DNA of 64,000 bases, from the NCBI GenBank assembly GCA_023213315.1, contig JAKCPI010015814.1, forward strand, positions 243,292-307,291. Direction: 5' to 3'. Numbering within the stretch: position 1 is the stretch's first letter; each line of letters starts with the position of its first letter. Shown one piece after another: positions 32,945 to 46,251 of the stretch. The position numbers were made by a program, and so were the translations under genes. The notes under the pieces are model-generated. The model had not been told where the DNA came from, did no database searches, and was given only the letters and a program-made list of their open reading frames with translations. Origin of the DNA: Euborellia annulipes. Its lineage: Eukaryota; Arthropoda; Insecta; Dermaptera; Anisolabididae.

Positions 32945-34265
32945 AATATTTCAAACCACAAAAGCTTTAATAAACAAAAATTAAAGTCCTTACGAGTTTA
33001 TAGTTTTGAGGGAAAGTGAGTGGTCTAGGTGAAATAATAGTTTTTTTTATTTATTTTATTTTTTATTTATTAAAAAAAATTATATTAAAATATACAATTT
33101 TACTAAATAATAAAACAAATTAAAGTATTAAAATAATAAATTTGTATCAAAAAATAAATTTTTATACATTTCCAAGTAAATTTAACACAAATACAAATCA
33201 TTTTAATTATTTAATACAAAAAATATGTCGATTTTCATCTTCTTTGAGAAGAAATAAAGAGTTACATTTTCATTGCAGTTTGGAGTTTATTCCCTGGCTG
33301 GAGTATAAACTAACCTCACCTGAAAAATGACAAACAATAATGGATTTGAAATTGAGAAAAAAAAAAATTTCAATGAAAAAATTCAAATTCAATACTTACG
33401 ATTTTGTTAGTAAAATGTTCCTATTTCAATATATTGATTAAATATTTATATTTCATTTTAAATAATAATACACTTTCAATTATCTATGCGTTAAATCAGC
33501 TACTTCAAAAACAGAATTTGGTCAAGGTTTGGTGCTGGTGCCAACCTAACCAATTTCTTGTATATTTTAAAATTAATTATTTTGGTGAAATTGTTAATTT
33601 TAATTTTAATTTCTATAGCTATTTAGTTGAATTACTTTATAAAAAATTATTTAATTAGTATGATTTTAATATACTTCATAAATATTTAAATAGTTTAGAG
33701 CGCGAATTTCAAACCAGAATTTAAAAAATTTAGATTTGTGAAATAAATTTTAAAAGAATAATTTCAAGTTTCCTTAAAATAATTATAAAATAATATTAAT
33801 AAAAATTCCTTGAGGTAGTCGAGTTATTTGAGAACGTTTAGACCAGTGATTCTCAACTTGTCGCGCAGTGCACTTTTAACGATTTCAAAATTTGGCGGCA
33901 CACAAAGAAAAAGATAAGTTTAAAAGTTGGTAATTTGTTCATAAACTTTTATATTAATTTTATTTCACATCCTGGGTGTATTAAAATTAAACTACGAAAA
34001 GTAATTGAAAAAAGAAGGAAAATTCATATTTTTTTTAAAGCGATACTTATTCATATACTTGTATATTAATTTTAGCTCATATCCTGGTCTATTAAAATTA
34101 AACCACCAAAGTTTATGAGATATGAATGAAAATTCATATTTTTTTTTACAGTGTATAGTATAGGTATGAACCAGTCACACCATTTGGTATCCAATTGATT
34201 TAAATAAATATTCATCGGACTGCCTGCCATCCGAACCCACTCCCTTTGGCTTTTGAGGTTATTAA
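32945..34265. other. AT-rich stretch with a decayed hAT-like end and SINE C fragment
   Basis: Mostly simple AT-rich DNA. 33845 has CAGTGATTCTCAACTTG, like a hAT terminus, without a matching second end. 34183-34262 is a decayed SINE C (CATTTGGTATCCAATTG). Confidence 0.4.
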
Positions 34266-34269
34266 TATT

Positions 34270-34560
34270 GAAACCATTTTAACAATTTAATTGGCACAAA
34301 TCATGACCTCATTGATCATTTGTTTAATTTTAAGAGATTAATAAGCGAGAAATTGCATTGTAGGTTGAAGGCGCCTCGGGCCTAATCCTCCCTTTATTAT
34401 CTCCCAGTAAGAGGGTTAATTGGTTGCCCCCAGGGGTGTTTATCTATTTCGTTACCCGCTCATTACAGATTATTTTAAGCTTGCGTGGTTTTGCACAGAG
34501 GGACTAGAGCCTGAGGGTGATTTAGGACTGCTGCACCAATCCATCTAGAAAATCTCTCTT
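34270..34560. promoter_or_regulatory. Unique island 3 kb downstream of Xrn2, candidate enhancer
   Basis: GC-richer non-repeat sequence with GGCGCCTCGGGCCTAATCC, GGGTTAATTGGTTGCCCCC and TCATTGATCATTTG. No coding frame. Contains TAATCC and TTAATTGG homeodomain-type words; function is inferred. Confidence 0.32.
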
Positions 34561-36900
34561 TTTACCTGAAATCCTATTTATTTCTTAGCACTTTACGAAT
34601 AGAATGTTATTTTTTATTTAGGTCTATCTCAATCTCTATCTTTTTTTTCTTTTGACATATTAAATTCCTCGAATTGATGTGGAGAGCACATTTTGTAATG
34701 GTTAATTCATATGTTCCTGTCCCCAACCATTTATATCCCCTTGCCAAATACGGGTTTTTAAAAGGTGACAGTGTTTACACACAATCTTGAAATATTAGAT
34801 ATAAGTGAGTGAAAATTGAATATCCTGCTTTTATCTCACTTGTCAGTGTTATCGAAATTAATCGAAATTAATCTTTTCTTTTTATTCTTTCTGTTAGTTC
34901 GATGGCCTATACATAGTATGTCTTATTTTTTCAATTCATTTTGCTATTACAGGTGGTTATTAACTTAAATTATAATTTATTAGAAAAAACTTAGGTGACA
35001 CAAAAAACTAGAAATATTTTAGATTTTTTTTTTTCGAGAACAATAAAGAAATTTGGTAAGAAAAATGCAAACTGTTGTTTATTTTTGCCATCGATTCTAA
35101 TTTAACTGGCCAAAATTCGAATAGCTGCCCTGATGAAATTTTATTATGAAATATCCTTCCATTCTACATGTATTTTTTTATTCTTAAATTCTTGTTTATT
35201 TTCTTTTATTGCTTCTCTCTTATTAATTTTCTATTCACTCAAATATTTTCCTTATTCGAAATTTTCGTTTTAAAAAGGAATGCAGTATTTATTTAATTTC
35301 TTATATTTATTGGGTAAACAAAATGGACACTAGTTTTTTTTAACAGTTCAATTTCGTCTTGTCCCAAATATAAAATAATTGATAAATAATCTTTTTATTT
35401 TGATAAATTACGAATTTGTTCTTAAATACAAAACGAAGTTTAATAAAAGTTTTTCTATCCTGCTCAAAAACTTTTTCATTTATTCATTTAAGTCACTCAC
35501 TCGTCAAAGTTTGTATATGCAATTGTGATATATACTAATTATTTACTTTACGTGATTTGCAAAATAGAATATTAGTTATATCAATATTTGAAAAAAAATT
35601 TAAAAACATTACTTTTTAAATATAGCGGATGAATGCATTTTGCATAAAATGACAAAGCACACAACATTAACTAATTGCAATAAAAATAAAATGTCCTTTT
35701 TTTTTTTTTTTTTTTTTGAGAGGGAGTGTAAACAGAAGTAACAAATGTACATTGCACAATTGCAACTATAATGTAATGTAAATATTCTAAAAACTTTCTA
35801 ATAAGATAAAGTGATTATAAAGCTTTCTTGTAGATGTTTAGTTAGATGGTATTTTTTTAGAGTTCCGGTTTGAAATTTATTTCATTTTTCTTAAAATCAA
35901 ATTCAAAATTTCATAATGAAAGAATCTTTCAAATTGTGTAAAATAAGTATTCAATTGGAATTTACATGAAAAAATTATTTTTTTTTCATTTTAATCTCTT
36001 TATTCTAAAGTTGCTCCTTGCTCCTAAAAAATATGCAACCATATAAACAGCGCTTCATATTCTTTATCTATTCTATAGGAGTGCGAACTTGGGAAGTATT
36101 TCATCAATATTTCTCAAATATTTTGAATGTTTTTCGAATTTCTTTTTTAAAATTTAACAATTAAATAATTCTTATTCTTTTTGTTTTTGATTATACCCCA
36201 TTAATTAGTCTAATTTAACTTTGAATTGAAATTTGATAAAATTTTTAAAAGTTAAAAAAGTTTAACTAGCCTATTTGAAAATTCTAGTTTATTGAGCTGT
36301 ATTTTTCTCTAAGAACCTCTCTAAGAATGAAAAATTTTGTAGAAAAATTTGCAATATTTCATTTCTTTTATAACATCACTTTAATAATATTATTATTATT
36401 ATATTGCTTGTGGGCTAATCTTCAACAATCACTTTTTTAAGTGATAACTTTTATTTATTGCAATAATTAGCTTTGTCCATGTCAGTCTGTATCACACATA
36501 TTATCATTTTTTAAAGCACTTTCAAATAAATTAGAGAACTTTTACGTATTATATATATTAAGCTTAGTTCATGAATTGAAATTTCTTTGGTGTAGAGATT
36601 ACTCTTCCCTGGCTGCCACCTCCTGTTTTTGATCTCATAAGCACTTATTCTTTGATCCTGAACTTAAATACGGTACATCAAACTCAGTCTCCGGTATATC
36701 TTTACCCTTTCTTTTATCTATTTATTTTCACCTTTATATACTATTTAAAATTTTTTTTTTTTCAAAGATATTAAAAGCTTTTATTATTTTCCATTTATTT
36801 TATATAATTATAAATTTTTCTTTTAAGTAATTTGTTAACGACTTGTCAAGGACGGAAATCATTAGTAGTAGTTAATTAATATTAATACAAAGCTCCAAAA
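34560..36900. other. AT-rich unique DNA, nothing recognised
   Basis: Long T- and A-rich runs, no long open frame, no repeat family of this window, no clear motif. Confidence 0.5.
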
Positions 36901-37270
36901 GTTACTTAAGACGAGGCAGGTTAATTGGTAAGCAAATAGTAAATAGAACGTAGTTTGCTTCTCGGACTGTTTGGGTCACTCATTCTCTCTTATTTACTTT
37001 TAATTACTATCCTTTAGATTATATTTTTACATCCTTTCTCGCATCATGGACAGGAAAGAACACTTATGCAAGTAATAAGTACTTTTCTTTATCAATTGGG
37101 ACAATATTTAGCACCAGGACGTAGCATCTTAATGGATTAGGATGACCAAGTTCCTCATTGGCAGAATAACTTAGAGAAGAGTCTATGTCCTCTTGGTCCA
37201 GAGCCAATAGAATAGAAGCACTTGTCGAAAAGTGGAGATCTCTTAATTGAAACTCAACGGAAATTGTGCA
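36900..37270. promoter_or_regulatory. Unique island with K50-homeodomain-like sites
   Basis: Less AT-rich, repeat-free; contains TTAATGGATTAGGATGACC, CTCATTGGCAGAATAACTT and GACGAGGCAGGTTAATTGG. No splice-bounded frame. Regulatory role is inference. Confidence 0.25.
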
Positions 37271-37894
37271 AAAAAAAAAAAAAACTCAAGTATAAAGGTT
37301 CTTAATGGTCTATATTTTAAATCAGAAACAAAATTTAAAAGCCAACACCAAAATAAAAACGATTTTTACTGTCTTTTTTTTGACAAGTTGACTTCCAGAG
37401 AAGAATTAAATGGTAAATAAAAAAATGGCGCTCTTCTTTATAGTACCAGTTAAATTATAACAGTCCTGTATTAATAAATATTGGAAAGTGGGGTTCCGTT
37501 TTCTCTTCCAAGTGTGGAGTTAATGAATAAATATTTTCATTCATATGAATTTGAAGTTGTCTTGATTAATCTCTCTTCAATGAGATAGTCAACCTTTTCA
37601 TACCTACCGTTCACCTTTTCATCTCTATTGGTAGTAAAATTTTCTTACCAACCACATACTCTGCATTATTAGTGAATTATAAAGAAGGAAACCTTGAGTA
37701 TGAAGAATCCTAACTCAGCTGTGTGACATTACAGTGTACCTCAGCTTTTTCCAAAATGGGAGGCGTAGACTAGTCTAAGGGGAGGCGCGAATATTACCCT
37801 CAATACCGAGCAATTTTTCAAATGAATGCTAGTTTTATAAATAAGATTATAGGCTAATAAAAAATATATTTTTATATAAATTTATATTTTTTAG

Positions 37895-38165
37895 CATCAA
37901 AAATTTTGTTGGGGGGGGGGGGGGCATCATGCCCCGGGCGCTACTCACAAAGGGACGCCAAATGGCCGGCAAAACAAAAAATTCCTACATTTTTTTGTCT
38001 CACATTTAAAGGTAGCTTGAGCCTATGACTATTTATTTTACTTTATTTATTTATTAATTTGAGAGTATATTTTACATATAATATTATATGGTTTTCGAAT
38101 GTGGGGGGGGGGAGTGCTTAAAAGGTATTTTGTCCCGGGCGCGAGTTAAGCTCGCTACGCCACTA
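37895..38165. repeat. Family R element (poly-G, GGCGTAGC)
   Basis: G-run of 14 at the left, CCGGCAAAACAAAAAATTCC in the middle, second G-run, then GGCGCGAGTTAAGCTCGCTA and CGCCACT at the right. Same order of blocks as 15778-16425, without the TCGCCGAAAA cluster. Confidence 0.7.
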
Positions 38166-39779
38166 GGAGGCGTTGTAACATAAAGTTTGGAAACTACTGG
38201 TATACCTCCTTTCAACACGCTGGAAAACTTAATAAAAATGTTTTTAATAAAAAATACCTTGCTTTTAAAAAGTCACTTATTTTTAAAATATCTTTAATTA
38301 TTTTTAAAATATCTTTAATCAACCGCTCACAAGTGGACGGATGAAACCTAGGTTGACTACCACAGAGTTGAGTATGATTAAATTCAAACTTATTTTATCT
38401 CCCAGGAACTGATAACAAACCACAACCCTTAAGGTATGGAACTAAAGCTCAAAATATCCCCTTTCTTCCTTGAACAGATGAGTAAAATTTAATTAATATT
38501 TTTTTTCCACATTAAAATTAACAAATTATGAACTTTTGTACCAATCAGTTTCTGAAAAAATGTATAAAAAAAAGTTAGCTTGATCATCCATTTTTTTTTT
38601 TTTAGAGTGGAAGGATAAGAGAGGGTTAGGCCTTCGTAATTGGGGCGGTTCCCACCCTTTGCTCTTTGGCCTTTACTCTTCAACTCCCTCAGAGAATATA
38701 CTGCCTGTCCGCACTCTATCGAAACACAAATAATTATCAACTACTATTTTGATCGCTATCATTAATATTAGATTGAATTCAACATTCTATTTGATTTATT
38801 TGCTTGGATGCATTTACAGTATATTACACTTGAAACGAAAAACAGACATTTCTATTTAAAAAAAGGCCAGTTAAAAATTAATATAGTAAAAAAAAGTACC
38901 TGCTCGGATAGTAAATCAATATCATTAAAAAAAAAGTCTCCTTTAAAAACTTTTAATCCCATAATAATTGATCAAATGTTTTGAAAATTTGTTTTCCTAT
39001 GTAATTTGATTTGTCATCTCATTTTGTGCCATGATTATATGCACAGCTGCATCATCTCATCCTCATCTTTGCTTGCTGAAGTTGAATTTCTCCTATGTTT
39101 TATGATTTAAAATCCTTTTAATCAAATAATCAAAAATTAATGAAAAGAATATAGCATCCTGAGATATTTATTCAATCAAATAAATAAGTAATACTATTAA
39201 AACCAGTTTAAAGTATTGGTAGTTTATATACTAGGATATAGGGCCTAATTTCATTTTGTTAAAAATTTTTTTAGTGCAACAGTGGCGTCATTTGGGTGGA
39301 GGGGGTGGCAGGGGAGCATTCCCCCCCCCCCCCCCCTAAGTGCTCTGATCTTTATAAAATTTTATATTATTCTTTTAAATAAAATATTTCAAAATATATC
39401 TACGAGTATATAAACTGTGTAAAATTAAACAATTAATTAAATTAAAATTTGAGTACCTATTTGTAAGTAAATTTTAAGAAAAAAAAGTTTGCCTCCATCT
39501 ACTTTGTTCTTGTAATAATATATTCTCATTTTATCTTCAAAATTGTTTGAAGCACACTTTACTCTTGTAATTCATAGGGAAGATAGGAAAAATAGTTGAT
39601 ATAATTACAAAATATTGTATAAAAGTATATAAAGATTTTACTTATTTAATTCTAATGTAACTGAATTCTAATATATGTTCACCCAAAAAACTGGTATTAA
39701 TATAAATTTATCTTTGGCCTTACTTTTTCACTATAAATACCGGAAGAGAGAAATCGAGCAAAAAAATTTCTTTCTTATT

Positions 39780-40160
39780 TCACTTTGGATAATTCCCAAA
39801 GTCATTTTGTATTTTTAGGGAAAAAATCCTTTGTTCCGGTCTGAATAAAAGGTCTCTTTTTTTGACATCTAATGATATTTTCTCCCTTTCGTCCAACTGT
39901 TGACTTGTCCCGGATTTTCTGGCCCATTGACCAGGAGATGGACAGACTAAATTGACGAAACATGGCCCCTGGATGTTTGCACAATTTGAGCCTGGCCTCA
40001 ACTCACAATACTGGTGACCAATGGGCTTGGGCTTTGTCGGTCTGTTGGCCTGTCACAGAGCCGGATAATTGAGCCTGATGACTATCTGAACCCGTGGGAG
40101 ATTTAGTAATCTATCCCCGGTGCGCTTTGAAATTTATTCAGATCATTTGAGTTGATTTCT
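39780..40160. promoter_or_regulatory. Unique GC-richer island
   Basis: About 350 repeat-free bases (TGGCCCATTGACCAGGAGAT, GGTGACCAATGGGCTTGGG, AGAGCCGGATAATTGAGCC), with CCAAT/ATTGG words. Short ORFs on the minus strand show no known domain. Confidence 0.3.
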
Positions 40161-40276
40161 AGATATGGTGCTTTCATGTTTTAACTAGGGGATGACAACC
40201 AAATAATTGCATAATAATATGTTACAATTTATTATCGATATCTTCTCATGAAATTTTACAGATGGAAATTTATCAA

Positions 40277-41130
40277 CAAAAAATCTGGTGTGACTGGTTT
40301 CACAACACCTTCGGTAATCTAAAGTTGTGTCCTGTTGGCTTGTCACACCAGATTTTTTGTGTCGACATATATTTAGTTTCCGACAGTACAGTACATTTTT
40401 TTTTTTAAACATTCACACTTTTTTTCTCATTCGCACACACATACACACAGTCTTTTCGGTAACATAGGCCATATAAGACTTGACGATAACCGTTCTTTAT
40501 GAATTTATCTATATTGGGGTCCAGGCATTTCTATTTAAGCCATTTGGTATCCAAATGGCTTAAATAAAATCATCGGATTGCCTGGGGTCCGAATCCGGAC
40601 GTTTGGTATAGAAGGTAGGCACGCTACCAACTACACCAAGCCCGGGAGCGTACGGTACATTTGAATTCACGATGTAAAATTTATAAACAGAAAAATATTT
40701 ATATTTTGTTATCTTGGCAACAATTTCTCCTATCTATCCTATGAAGTTCAAGAGTAAAGTGTGCTTCAAAAGATTTAAATGGATTTGAAAGAACATCTAA
40801 AAAATAACTGATTTATAAATTTTAAACAAAATCGTTGAAGCAAATTTTGAGAAAATCGAAAAAAAAAAAAAATGAAAAAGTATATCAGTAAAGTTCTAGT
40901 ATTCTTTGGTTGATTTTGATCAAAAGCTTCGTGTCACGTTCCGAAAGTAGATAACTTATATATCCAATTTCAACCTCCTAGAACTTTTCGTTCTTGAATT
41001 ATTTTGTTCACAAACACACACAATTAGACTATGTCGCGAAAATCACTTTTTTGGATTCAGGGGACCTCAAAACGTGTAAATCCTTCAAAAACTCGACATC
41101 GAATATTTTACATGAATCCAATACTTTCTA
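40277..41130 (-). mobile_element. AB element, copy 4, with nested SINE C
   Basis: Hairpin at the left (40277-40358). SINE C occupies about 40398-40652 and splits the GTACATTTGAATTC word seen intact in other copies; GTACATTT is present on both sides as a likely target duplication. The right end decays near 41130. Confidence 0.8.
40398..40652 (-). repeat. tRNA-derived SINE (family C) inserted in AB copy 4
   Basis: B-box-like word decayed to CGGATTCGGACCCC. A-box side TGGTGTAGTTGGTAGC. Contains the CATTTGGTATCCAAATG palindrome and CA-rich tail. Confidence 0.8.
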
Positions 41131-41689
41131 TATATATTAATAGTCCAGGATCCCAGGTCCATTTTTACTTCTCTTATTACAAGTTATTACTATCAAGCTA
41201 ATTTTCCGTGAGTAGCTTCATTTTGATGAGACGACCAATTTTTCCTCTTATAAAAATTCTTGATTGTTCTAGCTAACAGGAGTAGCCGAGATATAATATT
41301 TCAATTTGACAATTCTCAAAAATTTATAATTATTTATTGGCTTTTTCATTAAATCTTAATAACATTATTGAAAAAAAAAATATTTGTCCTTCAAAATATA
41401 TGATTTGATCAAAGTCCTCCACTTCGAAAATGTACTATTGTACATAACATAAGATTTAAATTAATTAGTTCAATTGTACATTTTTGGGAAAAAAAAACTA
41501 CTATTATTTTTTCCTAAATCCATACCTTTGTTTCAAAATCTCTGATTTAACAACCAAACTGTTTCACCAAGCTTTAATTTTCCAATTTGTCATAAGATAG
41601 TTGGACGTCGACTTTTGGATATTCCGTTCGCTCTCTTGCTTGCTGATGAATTTTAGTTGTATCTAAAATTCCCTTTGTTTTTGAATAAT

Positions 41690-41970
41690 TAAAGGATGGT
41701 GGCTATAGGAGGGTGATAGGGTGGTGGTGCATGAGTTTTAATGAAGCAGCAGCAGTAGTAGTAGCAGCAGCAGCAGGCCTGCTGGGCCATTGTGTTCCGA
41801 TGGCAAGTGTCCCTGGGCTCAGAGGCCACTTGAGCACGTCGAGCTGAGCTCAATGCTCAAGACAAAAGGGCCCAACGTCGATCGCTCGTCACTCACTCCC
41901 TCTCTGCCCTTTGAACTCACCCCCTTGTTCACAAAGCTAAAAAAAAAACCTCAACTCATGAATAGTGCCT
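41690..41970. promoter_or_regulatory. Unique GC-rich island with (CAG)n and NK2-like sites
   Basis: A CAG/TAG trinucleotide run (41746-41775) precedes GC-rich unique DNA with GATGGCAAGTGTCCCTGG, GAGGCCACTTGAGCACG and GGGCCATTGTG. CACTTGA matches the NK2-class consensus TCAAGTG, and CCATTGT is Sox-like. A 60-codon ORF is probably incidental. Confidence 0.35.
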
Positions 41971-42239
41971 AAGTGAATTGATTACTACACCAACACTACA
42001 TATACTCAGAAAAATATAGAGAGGCCTAAGTTTTATTTTTAATGAAACCCAAGAACATTCGTTTATTCTATTTTCTATTCGACCCTACTCTTACCCGATT
42101 ATAAAGAATGCTTTTAGGTATCAGTGATTGCGGCAGGTCTCGTTTGACGACGACAAAAATACATATAAGATCAAAAAAATATTTTTTTCCTAACTTTTTT
42201 ATCATTGATTCTTATATTTTTGATGAAATATATCTATAG

Positions 42240-42430
42240 CTAAGTCCATATTAAGATGGAACGGACGTTTTGCAAAAATCCCACTGTAATATAGTAACGC
42301 CAAATGGATCGATCAGGTTGAAATTAACTTGAACCTGATTGGTTGGAGTTACTGCATAGTATAATATATGACAAGAGGTTCGAGACAGATTTCGCATTAC
42401 ATTCGCGTCCCGATCCGCTTCAATTTGTCC
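42240..42430. repeat. Weak inverted repeat around CAGGTTGAAATTAACTTGAA
   Basis: GATCAGGTTGAAATTAACTT is mirrored by AACTTGAACCTGATTGG; TAACGCCAAATGGA and TTGGAGTTACT flank. Probably an old MITE. Confidence 0.4.
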
Positions 42431-42719
42431 CTAGCTTACAGAAAACCCACTCTCACCATGGATAATGTAGTCACTGTATCTTAAAATTGTTCTGCAGTTC
42501 TTTTTACGCCCCCTTGGGGACCATGGATTACCAGCAGGGGGACCGCGAAGAGTCGCAAATGTGTAACAAATAAATTATTAAATACGTTTAAATTTTTTTC
42601 AAGGTCTTTTTCGGCATCTAAGGCCATTTAGACCCCATCCCTATTTATTTAAAATGATTTGTAGTCAAATCAAATGAAATAAATTTTTCTCGCCTGAGAC
42701 GGGAGGCGATGTCATTTCT

Positions 42720-43570
42720 AATAACAATAATCGTGAAAGTATAAAAATGTATAAATCAATAAAACAAAACTAAATATCGAATTTCCCCACAATCGGAATA
42801 GCTAGCGCGGCAAAATCTCGGGATTGGTGACCCCGAACAATCAGCGTGTGGAACGTCCCCGCCATTCAATTAATGTAATTTAAAAATTTATACAATAAAG
42901 TCATATCCTAAATGATCTCAGAAGCCAAAAAGGGTTAAAAAAAGAAAAACGATAAATTTTAAAATATAATTATAGTTGAAAAATAGCGAGAGTGAACTAC
43001 TATTGTAGTTTTATCAAATAATTTACTTCATATGCTCTGAATTAAAGACATAAATGTACATTAGATTTATATCTGTTTAGTAAAGTTAAATCTTGAGTTG
43101 TTTTCTAAACAAAGTGCTTTGCGTTGAAAACAGACAATTCATCCGAATATTAAAACTTGTCCTCTCTCTTTCTCATTCTCTTGTGCAACTGGACTTTGCC
43201 AAGTGTCAAAACATTCAGCCTGTCTTGTTCAAACAACTCGAGAGGCTGACTCCGGAGCTTAGGAACAATTAGCTAAGCATTGGCGGATCCCATTCTACTA
43301 ATTTCAAAAAAGATCTTTGGATTTGTGTTTATTTTGCTTTGCGGCATTCCTCATCCCAGTGTCAACATTCATTCAAAATTCTTAAATAATATATGGGTAA
43401 TTGGATTGGAAGAACTGGAATTAGTACAATTTTAATAAGTAATTAAATTAATCCAATCAAATCAAAATGTTAAACTGCACACTGTAATCTAACCTTGACT
43501 CGCATAGACTATGGTCCTTATTAAATAGCAATAAATATTTTACCCAATTACGCCATTCGATTTTTGAGGA
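42720..43570. other. AT-rich unique DNA with a mildly GC-richer core
   Basis: No gene. 43150-43310 is somewhat GC-richer and repeat-free (CAACTCGAGAGGCTGACTCC); the rest is plain AT-rich sequence. Confidence 0.4.
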
Positions 43571-44288
43571 GTTTTATTGACACTTTTCAGCCATGATGAT
43601 GGTCGTGAATCTAACCGAAACTTCGGCTTGAAGTGCCTAATAAACGAAATAAAAATAACTGCATTCGCTCTTTCTTTATTCCTTACTACAAGATCTACTC
43701 AGCTATCCACCTCACACTAATGCACACTTTAAGATATCAGTTTTTTCGCAAAATAATAAAAAATTTTTTACCAAAAGTGTCAACCAATCACCGACCCACA
43801 CTCATATATTTAGTATAAGTCATTTATTATTCTCCAGATGATTCCTATAACCAAGATCGTCTCTAATCCTAATGGAAATAAAATTCTTAAGTTTTTAATT
43901 AATTCGTCTCTAAAAATATCACCTTAACTAGAGCCTCAAAATATTACATTCGACTTTAGGGAAAAGATGGGCTCAATGATGATAAGAATTTATTCAATCA
44001 AGAAAAAATATCAATAATTTGAACAGCAATTTTTGTAATAAGATCAAGAGAGAGAGAGAGTCATCAAAGTAAAGTATACAGCAACAAATAGATTCACTAG
44101 GACAAAAAGACATTTTGAATTTGCTCAATAGTATGAATTTGAATTTATTTTTCTAAAATTTTACAAAAAATATCATTTTTACGAACTCATAAATTAACAT
44201 TAATATTATTGTTAGTCCTATAATTAGGTATTAATATCGTTAAAAAAAATTTTCCAAAGGGCTTTACAATATTTTCATTCTTCTCTCA

Positions 44289-44590
44289 TTTTTACTTTCT
44301 ATTGCCTCTATATATGTTAATATATATAGAGAGAAAGTATTGAATTCATGTCAAAAATTCGATGTCGAGATTTTGACGGATGTACACGTTTTGAGGTCCC
44401 CTGAGTCCAAAAAAGTGGTTTTCGCGACATGGTCCGTCGGTGAACAAAAAACAAGAAAAAAGCTAGGAAGTTGAAATTTTATATTTAAGTTAGGCACCTC
44501 CATGGGACGTGACACGAAGCTTTTGGACAAAATCGGCCCAACAATACTAGTACTTTACTGATATACTTTTTCAGTTTTTTTATAGAGCTT
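44289..44590 (+). mobile_element. AB element, copy 5, half copy
   Basis: Starts TTTACTTTCTATTGCC, continues AGAGAGAAAGTATTGAATTC and stops near ACTTTTTCAGTTTTTTT; the hairpin half is missing. Confidence 0.75.
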
Positions 44591-44658
44591 TTTACCGATC
44601 TCGTACGCAATCAAACTCCGATTTGGGACCAAAGGGGTGTCCCGATATCATTTGAATC

Positions 44659-44883
44659 GTTTATTTCAGAAACCACCTATGCGACAAAATTTCAAATCAT
44701 GTGTTTTTGGTGCTACTGTACAATTTAAAGGTAAATACATCTTTTAAATGATCCCAATAGCATGTTTTTGATTTGGTAAAAAAATATTTAAAGGAGACTA
44801 GATATATACTTAAGCTGCAAAACAGTTTTCTTTAGTTTTCCGAAAGTTGAAAAAAACGCACTTAGGTGGTTTCTGAAATAAAG
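44659..44883. mobile_element. MITE with 24-bp inverted ends
   Basis: Ends TTTATTTCAGAAACCACCTA and TAGGTGGTTTCTGAAATAAA (short mismatches inside). No coding capacity. Confidence 0.7.
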
Positions 44884-44956
44884 GATTCATTTATTTTTTA
44901 CTTATATTTCATGTTTAAAATTCAAAATTGTTTCATATTTAAAATTCAAAATTTTA

Positions 44957-45072
44957 CAGGGTTTTGGTATCCAAATGGCTTAAATAAAATCATCGGACTG
45001 CCTGGCATCAGAACCCGCGACCCTTGGTATACAAGGCCAGCACGCTAGCCACTACACCAAGCTCGAGGGCTA
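44957..45072 (-). repeat. tRNA-derived SINE (family C), short copy
   Basis: Well preserved head: A box TGGTGTAGTGGCTAGC (about 45059-45044). The B box reads GGGTTCTGATGCC, with mutations. No tail. Confidence 0.75.
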
Positions 45073-45675
45073 AACATACTTTAATTTAAGAATAAATGGG
45101 AGTAATTGTAATCATTATTTTTTATTTCATTTGATGATGAATATTTGGAAGAAAGAATTTCTTTTTCAAAATCACCGTCTATAGTTACAAAGGGGCTTGC
45201 TTGGTTCTTGTTAGCCATCCAGTTCTATTATCCTCTGTTTTAACTAAAAACCTACAGCTCTCAGAGTTCTTTTTAACTTGCCTGAGAATTTTTTTTTGTA
45301 TGTTTATATCAAACGTCGAGGATTGTATTGAATGCTTTGAATTTAATGTAGACAATGGGTGCTAGTGATTTAGGGTGAAGGGGTACCTCATGCCCTTCCG
45401 CCTTCTTTTCTTTTTCGAACACCCACACCAGTGGGTTTGCTCGGTCTTTTCAACTTGAATTCCCATTCTTTCTTCCTTTTTTTTTCATCCAAAAACTATC
45501 ATCTCTCAATCAAAGTGAAAGGATTTTGATCCCCTCAATTTAAATACATTTAAAGGTTTCAAAAGTCCCTTTTTTTTAATGAATATTTAACGAATTATTC
45601 ATTTAATAAAAAGTTATTAATAACGGGATGAGAGGATTTTGTTAAGGGGGAGGTTCCGAAATTTTCTGTGTAGGA

Positions 45676-45993
45676 CAGGGGTCGGCAACCTATTTAACGT
45701 AGAGAGCTATTTTTCCTTAAATAATTTTAAAAAAATCTTACCAAGAGCAGGACTGGGGGAACTAAACCTGTGTTTGAATGAAAAGGCGGCAGTCTTAAAT
45801 AATTACGTACTTTATTTTAATACAAATCTATTCAGTTTTAAACATCAAATCACATTTAAAATTCTTTTAAAAAAAATATTTTTACTTTAATAAATGAAAT
45901 TTTCATTTCTTTCATTAAAATAAAAATATATATTTTGGACAGGCTGAAGAGCCACACAATTTGAATAAATGAACCGCAGCTTACCGATTCCTG
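45676..45993. mobile_element. hAT-type MITE with 8-bp target duplication
   Basis: Ends CAGGGGTCGGCAACC and CTTACCGATTCCTG are inverted with a few mismatches, as in hAT elements. The flanks are exactly GTGTAGGA on both sides (45668-45675 and 45994-46001), the 8-bp duplication expected for hAT. 318 bases, no transposase. Confidence 0.9.
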
Positions 45994-46073
45994 GTGTAGG
46001 AGATGGGGATAATAATATATTATATTTTAGTCCCGGTTTCAAATGAGCATTAATAAAGAACTTTTGTAAATCA

Positions 46074-46219
46074 TTAAGATAAGAAATAATTTGAGAGAGT
46101 TTGTTTTTGATTGGGCAAATCGCGTCCCCTGAACTTCTAGCTTTTGCGACGGACCGTCCGTTACAAATGCGCAATTTGCCCAATCAAACACAAACTCATC
46201 TAGTAAATTATTTCTTATC
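46074..46219. repeat. Foldback with 55-bp arms
   Basis: AAGATAAGAAATAATTTGAG and TTGATTGGGCAAATCGCG on the left mirror CGCAATTTGCCCAATCAAAC and AATTATTTCTTATCTT on the right. The loop is GC-rich (GCGACGGACCGTCCG). Confidence 0.8.
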
Positions 46220-46251
46220 TTCAATTTTCTTCTCTATCGCCGACGTTTCGT

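Noticed and set aside
33845..34150. Complete hAT element from CAGTGATTCTCAAC
   Set aside because: Only one terminus was found; no matching inverted end or 8-bp duplication.
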